A stretch of DNA of 46,795 bases from NCBI RefSeq assembly GCF_946404925.1, contig NZ_CAMJFM010000021.1:1-46795 (forward strand). The letters are read 5' to 3'. Shown piece by piece: positions 8,475 through 17,552 of the stretch; position 1 is the first letter of the stretch, and each line of letters begins with the position of its first letter. The notes beneath the pieces are model-generated. The model made no database searches. It was not told the origin of the DNA and worked only from the letters and a program-made list of their open reading frames with translations. The translations under genes were made by a program, and so were the position numbers. The stretch comes from an uncultured Prevotella sp. (GTDB lineage Bacteria > Bacteroidota > Bacteroidia > Bacteroidales > Bacteroidaceae).

Positions 8475-9343
8475 TAGTTACGCTTTTTAAACAGCAACAA
8501 CAGCGATTTCACAAAGTCCTCGTTGGTGGCTATGCTCACGCTGTCGACATTGCTCTTATTAAAAGTATCCTGCAACTGTGCCTGACGAGTAAGCCAATAC
8601 TTATTATAAGCCTGGCGCAGTTTCTTGGAACTTGTATCAACATACTGCTCGTAGCCCGTTTCGGCATCAACTACCTTCATGAGTCCTACATCGGGCAACT
8701 CGCGCGCACGCTGGTCGTAAACCTGAATAGCAACAACATCGTGCTTGCGATTAGCAATCTGCAACGACTGCAGGAAATCGCCACGCACATAGAAGTCGCT
8801 GAGGATAAAGGCTGTGGTGCGGCGCTTCTGAACACTCGACAAGAACTGAATGGCCTGATTAACATCGGTGCGGGTTGACTCCGGCTTGAAGTCAAGCATC
8901 TCGCGGATGATGTACAGAATATGCTTGCGGCCCTTCTTTGGCGGAATATACTTCTCGATCTTATCAGAGAAGAAGATTACACCTATCTTATCGTTGTTCT
9001 GAATGGCACTGAAGGCGAGTGTGGCAGCAATCTCTGTCACCATGTCGCGCTTCATCTGCTTCTGGGTTCCGAAATCGAGCGATCCGCTGACGTCGATCAT
9101 CAGCATCACCGTCATCTCACGCTCTTCTTCGAACACCTTGACATAAGGACGATGGAAACGAGCAGTCACATTCCAGTCGATATCACGAACATCATCGCCG
9201 TACTGATACTCGCGCACCTCGCTGAAGGCCATACCTCTACCCTTGAAGGCAGAATGATACTGACCTGCAAAGATGTTTGAGCTCAAGCCACGGGTCTTGA
9301 TCTCGATCTTTCGGACTTTCTTTATGATCTCAGAGGTTTCCAT
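8474..9343 (-). CDS. DUF58-domain protein of the MoxR-Bat operon
   Basis: This 289 aa soluble protein has the DUF58 signature near residues 40-60 (GMAFSEVREYQYGDDVRDIDWNVTAR) and a VWA-like fold with MLMIDVSGSLDFG, which keeps the DxSxS metal site. DUF58 proteins are routinely encoded beside MoxR ATPases and are presumed partners. The start shares one base with the moxR stop (TAATG), so the two are translationally coupled. No transmembrane segment is visible. Confidence 0.9.
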   Translation of the reverse strand: METSEIIKKVRKIEIKTRGLSSNIFAGQYHSAFKGRGMAFSEVREYQYGDDVRDIDWNVTARFHRPYVKVFEEEREMTVMLMIDVSGSLDFGTQKQMKRDMVTEIAATLAFSAIQNNDKIGVIFFSDKIEKYIPPKKGRKHILYIIREMLDFKPESTRTDVNQAIQFLSSVQKRRTTAFILSDFYVRGDFLQSLQIANRKHDVVAIQVYDQRARELPDVGLMKVVDAETGYEQYVDTSSKKLRQAYNKYWLTRQAQLQDTFNKSNVDSVSIATNEDFVKSLLLLFKKRN

Positions 9344-10338
9344 TAGGGCACTTCAACCTTATTGATAATCTTAGAAACAATTTCCTCGCTGGTGATGTTG
9401 CTGGCTTCAGCCTCGTAGGTGAGCCCGATACGATGACGCAATACATCGTGAGCCACAGCACGAACATCCTCAGGAACAACATATCCGCGACGCTTGATGA
9501 ATGCATAAGCGCGAGCGGCCTTGGCCAGATTGATACTGGCACGTGGAGAACCTCCAAACGAAATCATATCCTTGAGATCCTTCAAGCTATAACGCTCAGG
9601 ATAACGGGTGGCAAACACGATATCGGCAATATACTGCTCGATCTTCTCGTCGATATAAACCTCGCGAACCACGCTGCGAGCCTTCAGGATTTCATCGGCT
9701 GTAGTTACAGGGGTAACAGTAGGCATCTCGCCAGCAATATTCTCGCGGATAATCTTCTTCTCCTCATCAAGCGAAGGATAATCGATAATAACCTTGAGCA
9801 TGAAACGGTCGACCTGTGCCTCAGGCAATGGATAGGTACCCTCCTGCTCGATAGGGTTCTGAGTAGCCATCACCAGGAATGGGTTTGGCAAACGGAAAGT
9901 CTGGCTGCCAATAGTTACCTGCTTTTCCTGCATGGCCTCGAGTAGTGCACTCTGCACTTTGGCTGGGGCACGGTTAATCTCATCGGCCAATACGAAGTTA
10001 GCAAATACAGGGCCCATCTTTACCTGGAACTTCTCTTCCTTCTGCGAATAGATCATTGTACCTATCACATCGGCAGGAAGAAGATCGGGGGTAAACTGGA
10101 TGCGACTATATTTTGAGTCGATCAACTGCGAAAGGGTCTTAATGGCCAATGTCTTGGCAAGACCAGGAACACCTTCCAACAGGATATGTCCATCACTCAA
10201 CAAACCAATCAAAAGTGAATCAACCAAATGCTTCTGACCTACGATAACGCGGTCCATTCCACTAACAAGATTTGTTACAAATGCGCTTTGTTGTTCAATC
10301 CGGATATTCAGCTCTCGGATATCAATAGCTTCTGCCAT
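9343..10338 (-). CDS. MoxR-family AAA+ ATPase
   Basis: This 331 aa protein has Walker A GVPGLAKT near residue 74, Walker B FVLADEINRAP near 130, sensor 1 MATQNPIEQEGTYPLPEAQ near 170 and sensor 2 SPRASINL near 270, all in MoxR order. MoxR ATPases act as chaperones for neighbouring VWA proteins, here BatA and BatB. It is the first gene of an eight-gene leftward operon that ends at queA and has its own -7 box about 40 nt upstream. Confidence 0.94.
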   Translation of the reverse strand: MAEAIDIRELNIRIEQQSAFVTNLVSGMDRVIVGQKHLVDSLLIGLLSDGHILLEGVPGLAKTLAIKTLSQLIDSKYSRIQFTPDLLPADVIGTMIYSQKEEKFQVKMGPVFANFVLADEINRAPAKVQSALLEAMQEKQVTIGSQTFRLPNPFLVMATQNPIEQEGTYPLPEAQVDRFMLKVIIDYPSLDEEKKIIRENIAGEMPTVTPVTTADEILKARSVVREVYIDEKIEQYIADIVFATRYPERYSLKDLKDMISFGGSPRASINLAKAARAYAFIKRRGYVVPEDVRAVAHDVLRHRIGLTYEAEASNITSEEIVSKIINKVEVP

Positions 10339-10376
10339 AATATTTATATCTTTAATTGTTTTCTAAAATTTGACTG

Positions 10377-10384
10377 CAAAAATA
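10377..10384 (-). promoter_or_regulatory. Predicted -7 box for the moxR-bat-queA operon
   Basis: TATTTTTG on the minus strand matches the Bacteroidetes TAnnTTTG -7 box. It lies 39 nt upstream of the moxR start and just past the preceding terminator. I see no clear -33 element. Confidence 0.6.
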
Positions 10385-10430
10385 CTTTTTTTATAGCACT
10401 TAGCCACTATTTGTCTGTCTAAATAATATT

Positions 10431-10469
10431 AAAAAAGTTTCCCAAAACCTAAGTTTTAAGAAACTTTTT
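10431..10469. terminator. Intrinsic terminator after the HU-LysM gene
   Basis: AAAAAGTTTC..AAAAC pairs with GTTTT..GAAACTTTTT around a CTAA loop, with one 2-nt internal mismatch. A-runs and T-runs on both sides allow termination in either direction. It separates the HU-LysM gene stop (10484) from the moxR promoter. Confidence 0.8.
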
Positions 10470-10483
10470 CATTATTTGCAGAT

Positions 10484-12607
10484 TTAGTTGGCTGTTGCGG
10501 CCTTCTTTTTCTTCTTCAGCTCCAATTTTGGAATCTTGATTTCCTGGCCTACTTTTAATGGAGTCGTGGCTTTGATGTTATTAAACACCTCAAGATAGCA
10601 CTCCATGTCGGGTCCAAGAATTCGGCGTGAAATCTTTACAAGATCATCACCTTCCTTAACCTTTACAACCTTATCTGTTCCAACGATTCGATAGGCTCCA
10701 AGACGTACTCGAACGTCCATCGCATCGTACTTATTCGTAGTAGCGGCTTGTTTTTTTTCTGCTTCAGCTTTTGCCTTGGCTTCAGCAGCAGCTTTGTCGG
10801 CAGCGGCTTTAGCCTTGGCGTCGGCTACGGCCTTTGCTTTTGCAGCAGCATCAGCTTTTGCTTTGGCTTCTGCCTCGGCTTTTACTTTAGCATCGGTTTC
10901 GTTATTCTGTGGTTCAGCAGCAGGTTCTTCTGCAGGAGCAGCCTCCTCAGAAGGCGCCTCTTCTACTTTTGGTTCGGGCGCAGCAACCTTTGCCACATCT
11001 GCTTTCTGTACATTGACAACAGTACCCTCATCGACAAGAGCCATCAGTTTTGAATACGGATAATAGCTGCCGAGGAAATAACCTCCAGCCAAACCTACCA
11101 AAATAGCGAGCAATACCAACAACCACTTAGGACCAGATTTTCTTGGCTTAGCTGACTCAAAGTCGTCTTCCTCATCCTCTTCCTCTACTTCAGAATCTTC
11201 CTCGATTTCAGGCTCTTCTTCAGGTGCAGGCTCTGGAGCTACTATAGGCTCGGGGGCCATAGCGGGTTCGGGTTCGACAAATGGTTCTGGCTCGGGTGCA
11301 ATCACAGGTTCCATAACGGGTTCGGGCTCCGGCTCGATTATTGGTTCAGGAGCAACAATTGGCTCTTCAATGACTTCCTCAGCCTGATTATTGAGTGAAC
11401 CAAAGTAAGCATTCAACTCATCGTCAGCACTCATCCTCTTCTCCTCCACCACAGGCTCGGGCTCAGGAACGAATACTGGTTCTGGAGCTACTATTGGCTC
11501 TGGTTCAACTACAGGCTCAGGCTCAACGACTGGTTCGGGCTCGGGAGCCTTCTTAATTGTCTGGAATGAGTTAAGAATCGACTGCAGGTTTGAAGTTGCA
11601 GGCTTGGGCTCCTCAACGATTGGCTCGGGAGCTACAACAGGTTCGGGAGCTACAACAGGTTCTGGTTCGGGGGCAGGTTCTACCACAGGTTCTGGTTCTT
11701 CAGTTTTTGGAGCAACATAAGGCTCAATCACCCATTCCGGAATATCCTCGTCTGCAATCTCTTCCAATACATTAGGCTCTTGAACCTCTGGACGGACTGT
11801 AATTTCCGGTTCAACCTCAGGTTCTGATTCAACCTCAGGTTCTGGTTCAACCTCGGGACGAACTGTTATCTCGGGCTCAACCTCAGGCTCTGGCTCGATT
11901 TCAGGACGTACAGTTGTCTCAGGACGAACGGTCACTTCTGGTTCCAACGCATCCTCGAGTTCATCATCAATATCGTCGTCTTCAAACTCATCTTCCAACT
12001 CATCCTCCGGCTCCTCTTCATCCTCAGGTTCGAGCTCTACTACTGGCTCCTCGGCAGGCTGTTCTGCAACCTCCTCAACACCACCAAAATCTACCAATGG
12101 CATCGAAGAATGATCGTCGTCAATCACAGGTTCTGGTTCTGGCGCAATTGGCTCGGGCTCGACAATAGGATCTGGTGCAACGACTGGTTCAGGCTCAACA
12201 ACAGGCTCAGGCTCTACGATTGGTTCTGAATCTATCTCGGGCTCGGGAGCATCAGTAGTTGTTGTATCAACATCTTCAAAGTCAACACCATCATTCAGGA
12301 CCACCGTCTCGAACTGAGAGAATGGCTTATTTACCAATTCCTTAAGCAGGGCGTCAGGTGCATAAGTAATCTTTCCGTGTCCCTCAATCAGTACACGTTC
12401 ACCTGTATTGACATTAACGCTTTCGCGATCTTCAACATCGATGATCTTGAATGTACCAAGGCCCTTAACCTTTACGAGTTTATCAGTTTCGAGATGCTGC
12501 TGAACGATATCGAACATAGCACTAACAAAGACACTTGCATCGCGTCTGTTCAACTTCTTGCGCTCTACCAGCACATTGGCCAACTCTTGTATTGAAATCT
12601 TTCCCAT
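10484..12607 (-). CDS. HU-domain protein with acidic repeats, membrane span and LysM
   Basis: This 707 aa protein has an unusual order of domains. Residues 1-95 are an HU/IHF-type DNA-binding domain ([21 protein letters not shown], then [25 protein letters not shown]). Residues about 105-480 are a long acidic Pro-Glu-Pro-rich region of imperfect [10 protein letters not shown] repeats. A single membrane span lies near 490-514 ([20 protein letters not shown]), preceded by KPRKSGPK. Then comes an Ala-Lys-rich helix (about 560-625) and a C-terminal LysM-like domain (about 636-696, [19 protein letters not shown], then [13 protein letters not shown]). The positive-inside rule puts the HU domain in the cytoplasm and the LysM in the periplasm, so it could link DNA to peptidoglycan. 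This is inference. It lies 3' of a second HU gene and shares an operon with rimO and ftsY. Confidence 0.85.
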   Translation of the reverse strand: MGKISIQELANVLVERKKLNRRDASVFVSAMFDIVQQHLETDKLVKVKGLGTFKIIDVEDRESVNVNTGERVLIEGHGKITYAPDALLKELVNKPFSQFETVVLNDGVDFEDVDTTTTDAPEPEIDSEPIVEPEPVVEPEPVVAPDPIVEPEPIAPEPEPVIDDDHSSMPLVDFGGVEEVAEQPAEEPVVELEPEDEEEPEDELEDEFEDDDIDDELEDALEPEVTVRPETTVRPEIEPEPEVEPEITVRPEVEPEPEVESEPEVEPEITVRPEVQEPNVLEEIADEDIPEWVIEPYVAPKTEEPEPVVEPAPEPEPVVAPEPVVAPEPIVEEPKPATSNLQSILNSFQTIKKAPEPEPVVEPEPVVEPEPIVAPEPVFVPEPEPVVEEKRMSADDELNAYFGSLNNQAEEVIEEPIVAPEPIIEPEPEPVMEPVIAPEPEPFVEPEPAMAPEPIVAPEPAPEEEPEIEEDSEVEEEDEEDDFESAKPRKSGPKWLLVLLAILVGLAGGYFLGSYYPYSKLMALVDEGTVVNVQKADVAKVAAPEPKVEEAPSEEAAPAEEPAAEPQNNETDAKVKAEAEAKAKADAAAKAKAVADAKAKAAADKAAAEAKAKAEAEKKQAATTNKYDAMDVRVRLGAYRIVGTDKVVKVKEGDDLVKISRRILGPDMECYLEVFNNIKATTPLKVGQEIKIPKLELKKKKKAATAN

Positions 12608-12894
12608 TACTCAGCTCCTCCATTCTTTACACGTTCTTTCCAACTAACATTGGGTTTGAATGTAAGCACCAACTTTGGTGGTACCAACATACGCTGTCCT
12701 GTAGAAGGATTAACCATGATACGTTCCATCTTTTTCTTAACTTCGAATGTACCGAAAGTAGGGATCAGCACTGAGTCATCATCCTGAAAATGATCGCCCA
12801 TTGCCTCAACAACACAATTCACAAACTGCTGGGTTTCGTCAGCCGAATAACCCGTGCGTTGCGCCAATTCTGTGATAAAGTCTTTATTGTTCAT
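12607..12894 (-). CDS. HU-family DNA-binding protein
   Basis: This 95 aa histone-like protein has the HU fold signature ([43 protein letters not shown], and the terminal [14 protein letters not shown]). I chose the ATG at 12894, which overlaps the rimO stop by 11 nt; a start 11 codons further up would add a non-HU leader. Its stop abuts the next HU-domain gene (12607), so two HU domains are made from one message. HU proteins bend and compact DNA as dimers; heterodimerisation with the membrane-linked HU domain next door is a possibility only. Confidence 0.9.
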   Translation of the reverse strand: MNNKDFITELAQRTGYSADETQQFVNCVVEAMGDHFQDDDSVLIPTFGTFEVKKKMERIMVNPSTGQRMLVPPKLVLTFKPNVSWKERVKNGGAE

Positions 12895-14197
12895 ATGTTT
12901 TAATGATTGTGGTTCCGTATAAATCAAATTCTTCTGAGTCAGTGATCAGGACATCATAGAAATCGCCAATAGTGAGATGAGCCTCGGCCGCAGGAAGAAG
13001 CACCTCTGGATCAACCTCGGGCGAGCAGAATTCTGTACGACCGATATAATAATCGCCCTCAAGACGATCAATGATGACTCTGAGTATCTTGCCAACCTTC
13101 TCAGCCTCAAGTTCAGTACTGATATTCTGCTGGATACGCATAATCTTATCGAGTCGAGCCTGCTTAACCTCCTCAGGAACATCATCCTCGAATTGTTCAG
13201 CAGAATAAGTACCTTCTTCCTCAGAATATGCAAAGGCGCCCATACGTTCAAAACGAGCCCACTTTACAAACTCCTTGAGTTCTTCGAAGTCCTCATCCGT
13301 TTCGCCAGGGAACCCCACCATCAGAGTGGTACGGATGTGGATGCCAGGAACTTCCTCGCGCATACGACGTACCAACTCGTAAGTCTCCTCCTTAGTAACG
13401 TGGCGACGCATACGGGTGAGCATATTATCAGAGATATGCTGCAGAGCAATATCGAGATACTTACAAACATTCTTCTTCTCGCGAATCACACGGAGCAAAT
13501 CGAATGGGAAATGCGTGGGATAAGCATAATGCAAGCGAATCCACTCAACTCCAGGTATATCAGCCATCTTCTCGATGAGCTCAGCAATATGCTGCTTACC
13601 ATCGATGTCGACACCATAATATGTCAACTCTTGAGCAATAACATTAAACTCCTTGGTACCCTGACTAACAAGATACTTAACCTCATCAAGTATCTCCTGC
13701 ATAGGGCGACTCTGATGTTTACCAGTGATCAAAGGGATAGCGCAATAGGCGCAATGACGATCGCAGCCCTCGCTTATCTTGATATAGGCATAATGACGAG
13801 GAGTGGTAATATGGCGTCGACCTTCGCAAGCTTTAAAGTCCTCACCCTTAAGGTCTTTCAGCAATTTCTTGTAGTTAAACTTTCCATACCATCCGTCGAC
13901 TTCCGGGATCTCTTTTTCCAAATCGGCAAGATATCTCTCAGAAAGACAGCCCATAACAAACAGTTTCTCGATTCGGCCCTCGGTCTTCGCTTGTGCAAAC
14001 TCAAGGATGGTATTGATACTCTCCTCTTTTGCATCATTGATAAATCCACAAGTATTAACTACAACAATCTCGCCCTGGGGATCATCGCTATCGTGGGTAC
14101 ATTTATAGCCATTAGCCTCCATCAAACCCATCAGAGTCTCGCTATCAACGAGATTCTTTGAACATCCAAGGGAAATGATATCTATAGTCTTACTCAT
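12884..14197 (-). CDS. rimO: Ribosomal protein S12 methylthiotransferase
   Basis: This 437 aa radical-SAM enzyme adds a methylthio group to Asp of ribosomal protein S12. The N-terminal UPF0004 domain has Cys in LGCSKNLVDSE, NTCGFI and VMGCLSERY. The radical-SAM CxxxCxxC motif is in SEGCDRHCAYCAIP near residue 147. A C-terminal TRAM domain covers about 370-437. The N-terminal sequence and length fit RimO rather than MiaB. It overlaps ftsY by 8 nt, so it is coupled to it. Confidence 0.95.
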   Translation of the reverse strand: MSKTIDIISLGCSKNLVDSETLMGLMEANGYKCTHDSDDPQGEIVVVNTCGFINDAKEESINTILEFAQAKTEGRIEKLFVMGCLSERYLADLEKEIPEVDGWYGKFNYKKLLKDLKGEDFKACEGRRHITTPRHYAYIKISEGCDRHCAYCAIPLITGKHQSRPMQEILDEVKYLVSQGTKEFNVIAQELTYYGVDIDGKQHIAELIEKMADIPGVEWIRLHYAYPTHFPFDLLRVIREKKNVCKYLDIALQHISDNMLTRMRRHVTKEETYELVRRMREEVPGIHIRTTLMVGFPGETDEDFEELKEFVKWARFERMGAFAYSEEEGTYSAEQFEDDVPEEVKQARLDKIMRIQQNISTELEAEKVGKILRVIIDRLEGDYYIGRTEFCSPEVDPEVLLPAAEAHLTIGDFYDVLITDSEEFDLYGTTIIKTYEQ

Positions 14198-15143
14198 TGA
14201 ACAACGAATCTACAAACTGACGTTTATTAAACAACTGGAGGTCCTCCATTCCTTCACCCAGTCCGATGTATTTTACAGGAACCTTAAGCTGATCGGAGAT
14301 ACCAATAACAACACCGCCTTTAGCAGTTCCATCGAGTTTGGTGATAGCAAGCGATGTGATTTGTGTAACAGCAGCAAACTGTTTAGCCTGCTCGAATGCA
14401 TTCTGACCAGTAGAGCCATCAAGCACAAGCATCACCTCATCAGGAGCCTCAGGCAGGACCTTCTTCATGACTTCCTTAATCTTCTTCAGCTCGTTCATCA
14501 AGCCAACCTTGTTATGCAGACGTCCTGCTGTATCAATCAGCACAACGTCGGCACCATTAGCCTTAGCACTCGAAAGGGTATCGAAAGCCACACTGGCAGG
14601 ATCGCTACCCATCTGCTGTTTGATAACAGGAACACCTACCCTTTCGCCCCAAATACACAGCTGCTCAACGGCAGCAGCGCGGAACGTATCGGCCGCACCA
14701 AGGTAAACCTTCTTGCCTGCCTGTTTGAACTGCCAAGCCAACTTACCAATGGTGGTAGTCTTGCCAACACCATTAACACCAACCACAAGGATTACATATG
14801 GTTTATGATCAGAAGGCAAATCCCAATTATCGTTATCTTCGGAGTTGTTCTCTGCCAAAAGATCGGCAATCTCCTCAAGAAGAATCGTATTCAACTCAGA
14901 TGTGCTTACGTACTTATTGCGAGCCACACGCTCCTCAATTCGCTGGATAATCTTCAAGGTTGTATCAACGCCCACATCACTTGTAATGAGCACTTCCTCC
15001 AGGTTATCCAAGACATCATCATCAACCTTCGATTTACCTGCTACAGCACGAGTCAGTTTATCGAACACACTCGTCTTGGTTTTCTCCAAACCCTTGTCGA
15101 GTGTCTCCTTCTTATCCTTACTAAAAAATCCAAATAATCCCAT
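14190..15143 (-). CDS. ftsY: Signal recognition particle receptor FtsY
   Basis: This 317 aa SRP GTPase docks ribosome-nascent-chain complexes at the membrane. The NG domain is complete: an N-domain helix bundle, G1 GVNGVGKTTTIGKLA near 124, DTAGRLHNKVGL near 205, and TKLDGTAKGG near 270. The acidic N-terminal extension found in E. coli FtsY is almost absent (only MGLFGFFSKDKKETLDKG), as is common in this phylum. It is the first gene of ftsY-rimO-hup-HU/LysM and has a convincing -33/-7 promoter. Confidence 0.96.
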   Translation of the reverse strand: MGLFGFFSKDKKETLDKGLEKTKTSVFDKLTRAVAGKSKVDDDVLDNLEEVLITSDVGVDTTLKIIQRIEERVARNKYVSTSELNTILLEEIADLLAENNSEDNDNWDLPSDHKPYVILVVGVNGVGKTTTIGKLAWQFKQAGKKVYLGAADTFRAAAVEQLCIWGERVGVPVIKQQMGSDPASVAFDTLSSAKANGADVVLIDTAGRLHNKVGLMNELKKIKEVMKKVLPEAPDEVMLVLDGSTGQNAFEQAKQFAAVTQITSLAITKLDGTAKGGVVIGISDQLKVPVKYIGLGEGMEDLQLFNKRQFVDSLFNE

Positions 15144-15162
15144 ATTGCAATATTTTCGATTG

Positions 15163-15194
15163 CAAAGATAGGAATAATTTACGATACAGCCAAA
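15163..15194 (-). promoter_or_regulatory. Promoter of the ftsY operon
   Basis: The -7 box TATCTTTG (15163-15170) and -33 TTTG (15191-15194) are separated by exactly 20 nt, the Bacteroidetes spacing. The -33 element overlaps the T-run of the upstream terminator. Confidence 0.75.
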
Positions 15195-15224
15195 AAAAGA
15201 GGCCGCAAATTTCTTTGCGACCTC
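15192..15224 (-). terminator. Intrinsic terminator of the rpmB-rpmG-DUF4295 operon
   Basis: An 11 bp stem GAGGTCGCAAA/TTTGCGGCCTC with one G-U pair and a GAAA loop is followed by seven U residues on the minus strand. Confidence 0.9.
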
Positions 15225-15247
15225 TCATTTTATATAATAATTGGGGA

Positions 15248-15406
15248 TTAGTTCTTAAAGAAGTCCTTAACAGCCTCGTTAGGAACCATCTGCTCATCAA
15301 AGATGTAAGCACCAGTCTTTGGGCTCTTAACCATCTTGATTACCTTTGTGTAAGCGCGACCATCCTTTGAGCCTTCGTGGAGGGTAGCGACGGTTTTCTT
15401 TGCCAT
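15248..15406 (-). CDS. DUF4295 small basic protein
   Basis: The gene encodes 52 residues starting MAKKTVATLHEGSKDGRAY and ending VPNEAVKDFFKN. I recognise it as the DUF4295 family that follows rpmG in Bacteroidetes. It is probably a ribosome-associated protein, judged only from position and its basic, small character; no function is established. It lies 12 nt after the rpmG stop, in the same operon, and is followed by a strong terminator. Confidence 0.88.
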   Translation of the reverse strand: MAKKTVATLHEGSKDGRAYTKVIKMVKSPKTGAYIFDEQMVPNEAVKDFFKN

Positions 15407-15418
15407 ACTTCAGTCGTA

Positions 15419-15610
15419 TTATTTAATCTCCTTGTGAAGAGTCATCTTCTTCAGGATTGGGTTATACTTCATCAGCTCCATACGCTCAGGCGTATTCTTA
15501 CGATTCTTTGTAGTAACATAACGGCTTGTGCCGGGCATGCCACTATTCTTGTGCTCTGTGCACTCCAGGATAACCTGAACGCGATTACCTTTTGCTTTCT
15601 TACTTGCCAT
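15419..15610 (-). CDS. rpmG: Large ribosomal subunit protein bL33
   Basis: This 63 aa basic protein has the L33 pattern [16 protein letters not shown] and [22 protein letters not shown](N)P. It lies between rpmB (4 nt upstream) and the DUF4295 gene. The zinc-binding Cys pairs of some L33 forms are absent, so this is the Cys-minus type. Confidence 0.95.
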   Translation of the reverse strand: MASKKAKGNRVQVILECTEHKNSGMPGTSRYVTTKNRKNTPERMELMKYNPILKKMTLHKEIK

Positions 15611-15614
15611 GATC

Positions 15615-15878
15615 TTAATCTCCTATCACTTTAATGTCCTTCCAGTCTACAAATCCTTTGGCAACAGCCTGCTTCAAGGCAGCATCCAGACCTACTTTAT
15701 TGATCATACGAAGACCAGCAGCGCTAATCTTCAACTGAATCCAGCAACCCTCCTCTACATAGTAGAATTTCTTGCTGAAAAGGTTGACGTCAAAGCTTCT
15801 CTTAGTACGGTGCTTTGAGTGAGACACATTGCAACCTATCTGTGCCTTCTTTCCTGTAATTTGACAAATCTTAGACAT
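15615..15878 (-). CDS. rpmB: Large ribosomal subunit protein bL28
   Basis: This 87 aa protein has the L28 signature ([29 protein letters not shown]) and a C-terminal region typical of the family. It is the first gene of the three-gene ribosomal operon, with a TAATTTTG -7 box about 52 nt upstream of its start. Confidence 0.96.
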   Translation of the reverse strand: MSKICQITGKKAQIGCNVSHSKHRTKRSFDVNLFSKKFYYVEEGCWIQLKISAAGLRMINKVGLDAALKQAVAKGFVDWKDIKVIGD

Positions 15879-15929
15879 TTCTATCTACTTTTTACTTGTG
15901 ATTTACACTTACTTATTCCAAACAGCGTG

Positions 15930-15937
15930 CAAAATTA
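15930..15937 (-). promoter_or_regulatory. Predicted -7 box for rpmB-rpmG-DUF4295
   Basis: TAATTTTG on the minus strand, in the 118 nt gap between cinA and rpmB, matches TAnnTTTG. Confidence 0.6.
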
Positions 15938-15996
15938 CACAATTTTATTGAGATTCAGATAATTACACGAGCGGAAAACAAAATAATTAATAATTT

Positions 15997-16512
15997 TTAA
16001 CCTTCTCGGGTAGGTCTAGGGGCATCTTCCTCCTTCAGGAAGGCCAAAAACAACTCCATCGCACGGTTTGTTGCAATTGCCAAATTGATGTCTCGACCAT
16101 GGTCTTCGTCAACCTTCAAAGTAAGCACTTTGTCAGGTCTTCCACATGCCAACCAAATGGTACCAACAGGTATCTCTTTTGTACCGCCAGTTGGACCTGC
16201 AAAACCAGTTGCAGCGATAGCATAATCTGTATTCAGAGCCTTGCATGCTCCCTTCACCATTGCGATTGCAACTTCCTCACACACAGCGGTTTTCTCTTCG
16301 AGCAGCTGATGATCTACACCAAGAAGATTCTCCTTAACCTCATTGATATATGAGATGATTCCACCCTTGAAATACTTAGATGCTCCAGGTACTGCGATAA
16401 TAGCCTCAGCTATACGTCCACCAGTACAACTTTCAGCAGTACTAACAGTCTTTTCTGTTTCCCAGAGAATCTCACTTACTTCTCTACTTGTAATCTTACT
16501 TTCAAAATCCAT
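15997..16512 (-). CDS. CinA C-terminal domain protein (nicotinamide-nucleotide amidase)
   Basis: This 171 aa protein covers only the C-terminal CinA/PncC domain, with TVSTAESCTGGRIAEAI near residue 22 and AIAATGFAGPTGGTKEIPVGTIW near 99. The domain deamidates nicotinamide mononucleotide in NAD recycling. The N-terminal CinA domain is absent, which is a common natural form and not a truncation. It follows tsaD by 13 nt in the same operon. Confidence 0.9.
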   Translation of the reverse strand: MDFESKITSREVSEILWETEKTVSTAESCTGGRIAEAIIAVPGASKYFKGGIISYINEVKENLLGVDHQLLEEKTAVCEEVAIAMVKGACKALNTDYAIAATGFAGPTGGTKEIPVGTIWLACGRPDKVLTLKVDEDHGRDINLAIATNRAMELFLAFLKEEDAPRPTREG

Positions 16513-16525
16513 ATTTAGTTTTTCT

Positions 16526-17551
16526 TTATTTAAATGTCACTTTTGAGAATGCAGGAGCATCTATAGAACAGAACTCCTGATCCTGATACTTATAATATCC
16601 CACGATACCAATCATTGCAGCGTTGTCGGTAGTATAACTGAATTTTGGGATGTAGATAGTCCAACCATAACGTTTCTCGGCATCATAGAAAGCATTACGC
16701 AGTCCATTGTTGGCACTAACACCTCCAGCAACTGCTACATGTTTTATGCCAGTTTGTTTCACGGCTTTTTTAAGTTTCTTCATCAGAATATCTACAATCG
16801 TCCATTCCAAAGATGCGGCTATGTCTTCCTTATGTTTCTCAATGAAATCAGGATCATCGGCTACCCATTTCTGCATCGAATATAAGAACGATGTCTTCAG
16901 GCCCGAAAAACTATAGTCCAGACCTGGAATATTAGGTTCAGCAAACTGGTAAGCCTTAGGATTTCCCTGACGAGCCAACCTATCGATAATAGGACCACCA
17001 GGATAGCCTAAGCCCATCACCTTCGAGCACTTGTCGATAGCCTCGCCTGCAGCATCGTCGATAGTCTGACCAAGAACCTCCATATCGTTATAGGCATTCA
17101 CCTTGACTATCTGAGAGTTACCACCTGAGACCAACAAGCAAAGGAATGGCAGTGGGGGCTGATGATTATCATCCTCAGACTCCTTGATAAAGTGTGCCAT
17201 CACGTGCCCCTGCAGATGGTTTACGTCTATCATAGGGATACCAAGAGAACGGGCGAAACCTTTAGCGAAACTAACACCAACAAGCAGAGAACCCATCAAA
17301 CCTGGTCCACGTGTAAAGGCGATAGCAGTAAGATCTTCCTTGGTGATTCCAGCCTTCTTGATGGCCTGATCAACCACAGGAACAACATTCTGCTGGTGAG
17401 CTCTTGATGCCAACTCGGGCACTACTCCACCATAAGCCTCGTGTACAGCCTGCGATGCTGTGACATTCGACAGCAAGATACCATTCTTGAGTACTGCAGC
17501 CGAAGTATCGTCGCACGAGCTTTCTATACCTAATATATATATATCCTTCAT
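16526..17551 (-). CDS. tsaD: tRNA N6-adenosine threonylcarbamoyltransferase
   Basis: TsaD transfers the threonylcarbamoyl group to A37 of ANN-decoding tRNAs together with TsaB and TsaE. The 341 aa protein starts with ILGIESSCDDTSAAV, has the metal-binding HLQGH motif (H112, H116), PLPFLCLLVSGGNSQI near 150, and the terminal KFSYTTDNAAMIG. It starts 1 nt after the map stop, so the two are coupled. Confidence 0.97.
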   Translation of the reverse strand: MKDIYILGIESSCDDTSAAVLKNGILLSNVTASQAVHEAYGGVVPELASRAHQQNVVPVVDQAIKKAGITKEDLTAIAFTRGPGLMGSLLVGVSFAKGFARSLGIPMIDVNHLQGHVMAHFIKESEDDNHQPPLPFLCLLVSGGNSQIVKVNAYNDMEVLGQTIDDAAGEAIDKCSKVMGLGYPGGPIIDRLARQGNPKAYQFAEPNIPGLDYSFSGLKTSFLYSMQKWVADDPDFIEKHKEDIAASLEWTIVDILMKKLKKAVKQTGIKHVAVAGGVSANNGLRNAFYDAEKRYGWTIYIPKFSYTTDNAAMIGIVGYYKYQDQEFCSIDAPAFSKVTFK

Positions 17552-17552
17552 A

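Noticed and set aside
11200..12250. Acidic PEP-rich region as a frameshifted or fused second gene
   Set aside because: The frame is continuous from the HU domain to LysM with repeats in one frame; it is low complexity and not a gene break.
12977..14161. 394 aa plus-strand open frame opposite rimO
   Set aside because: Antisense shadow of a clear radical-SAM gene with no recognisable domains.
15997..16512. Truncated CinA
   Set aside because: Stand-alone C-terminal CinA/PncC proteins are a normal family form, and the start and context are clean.
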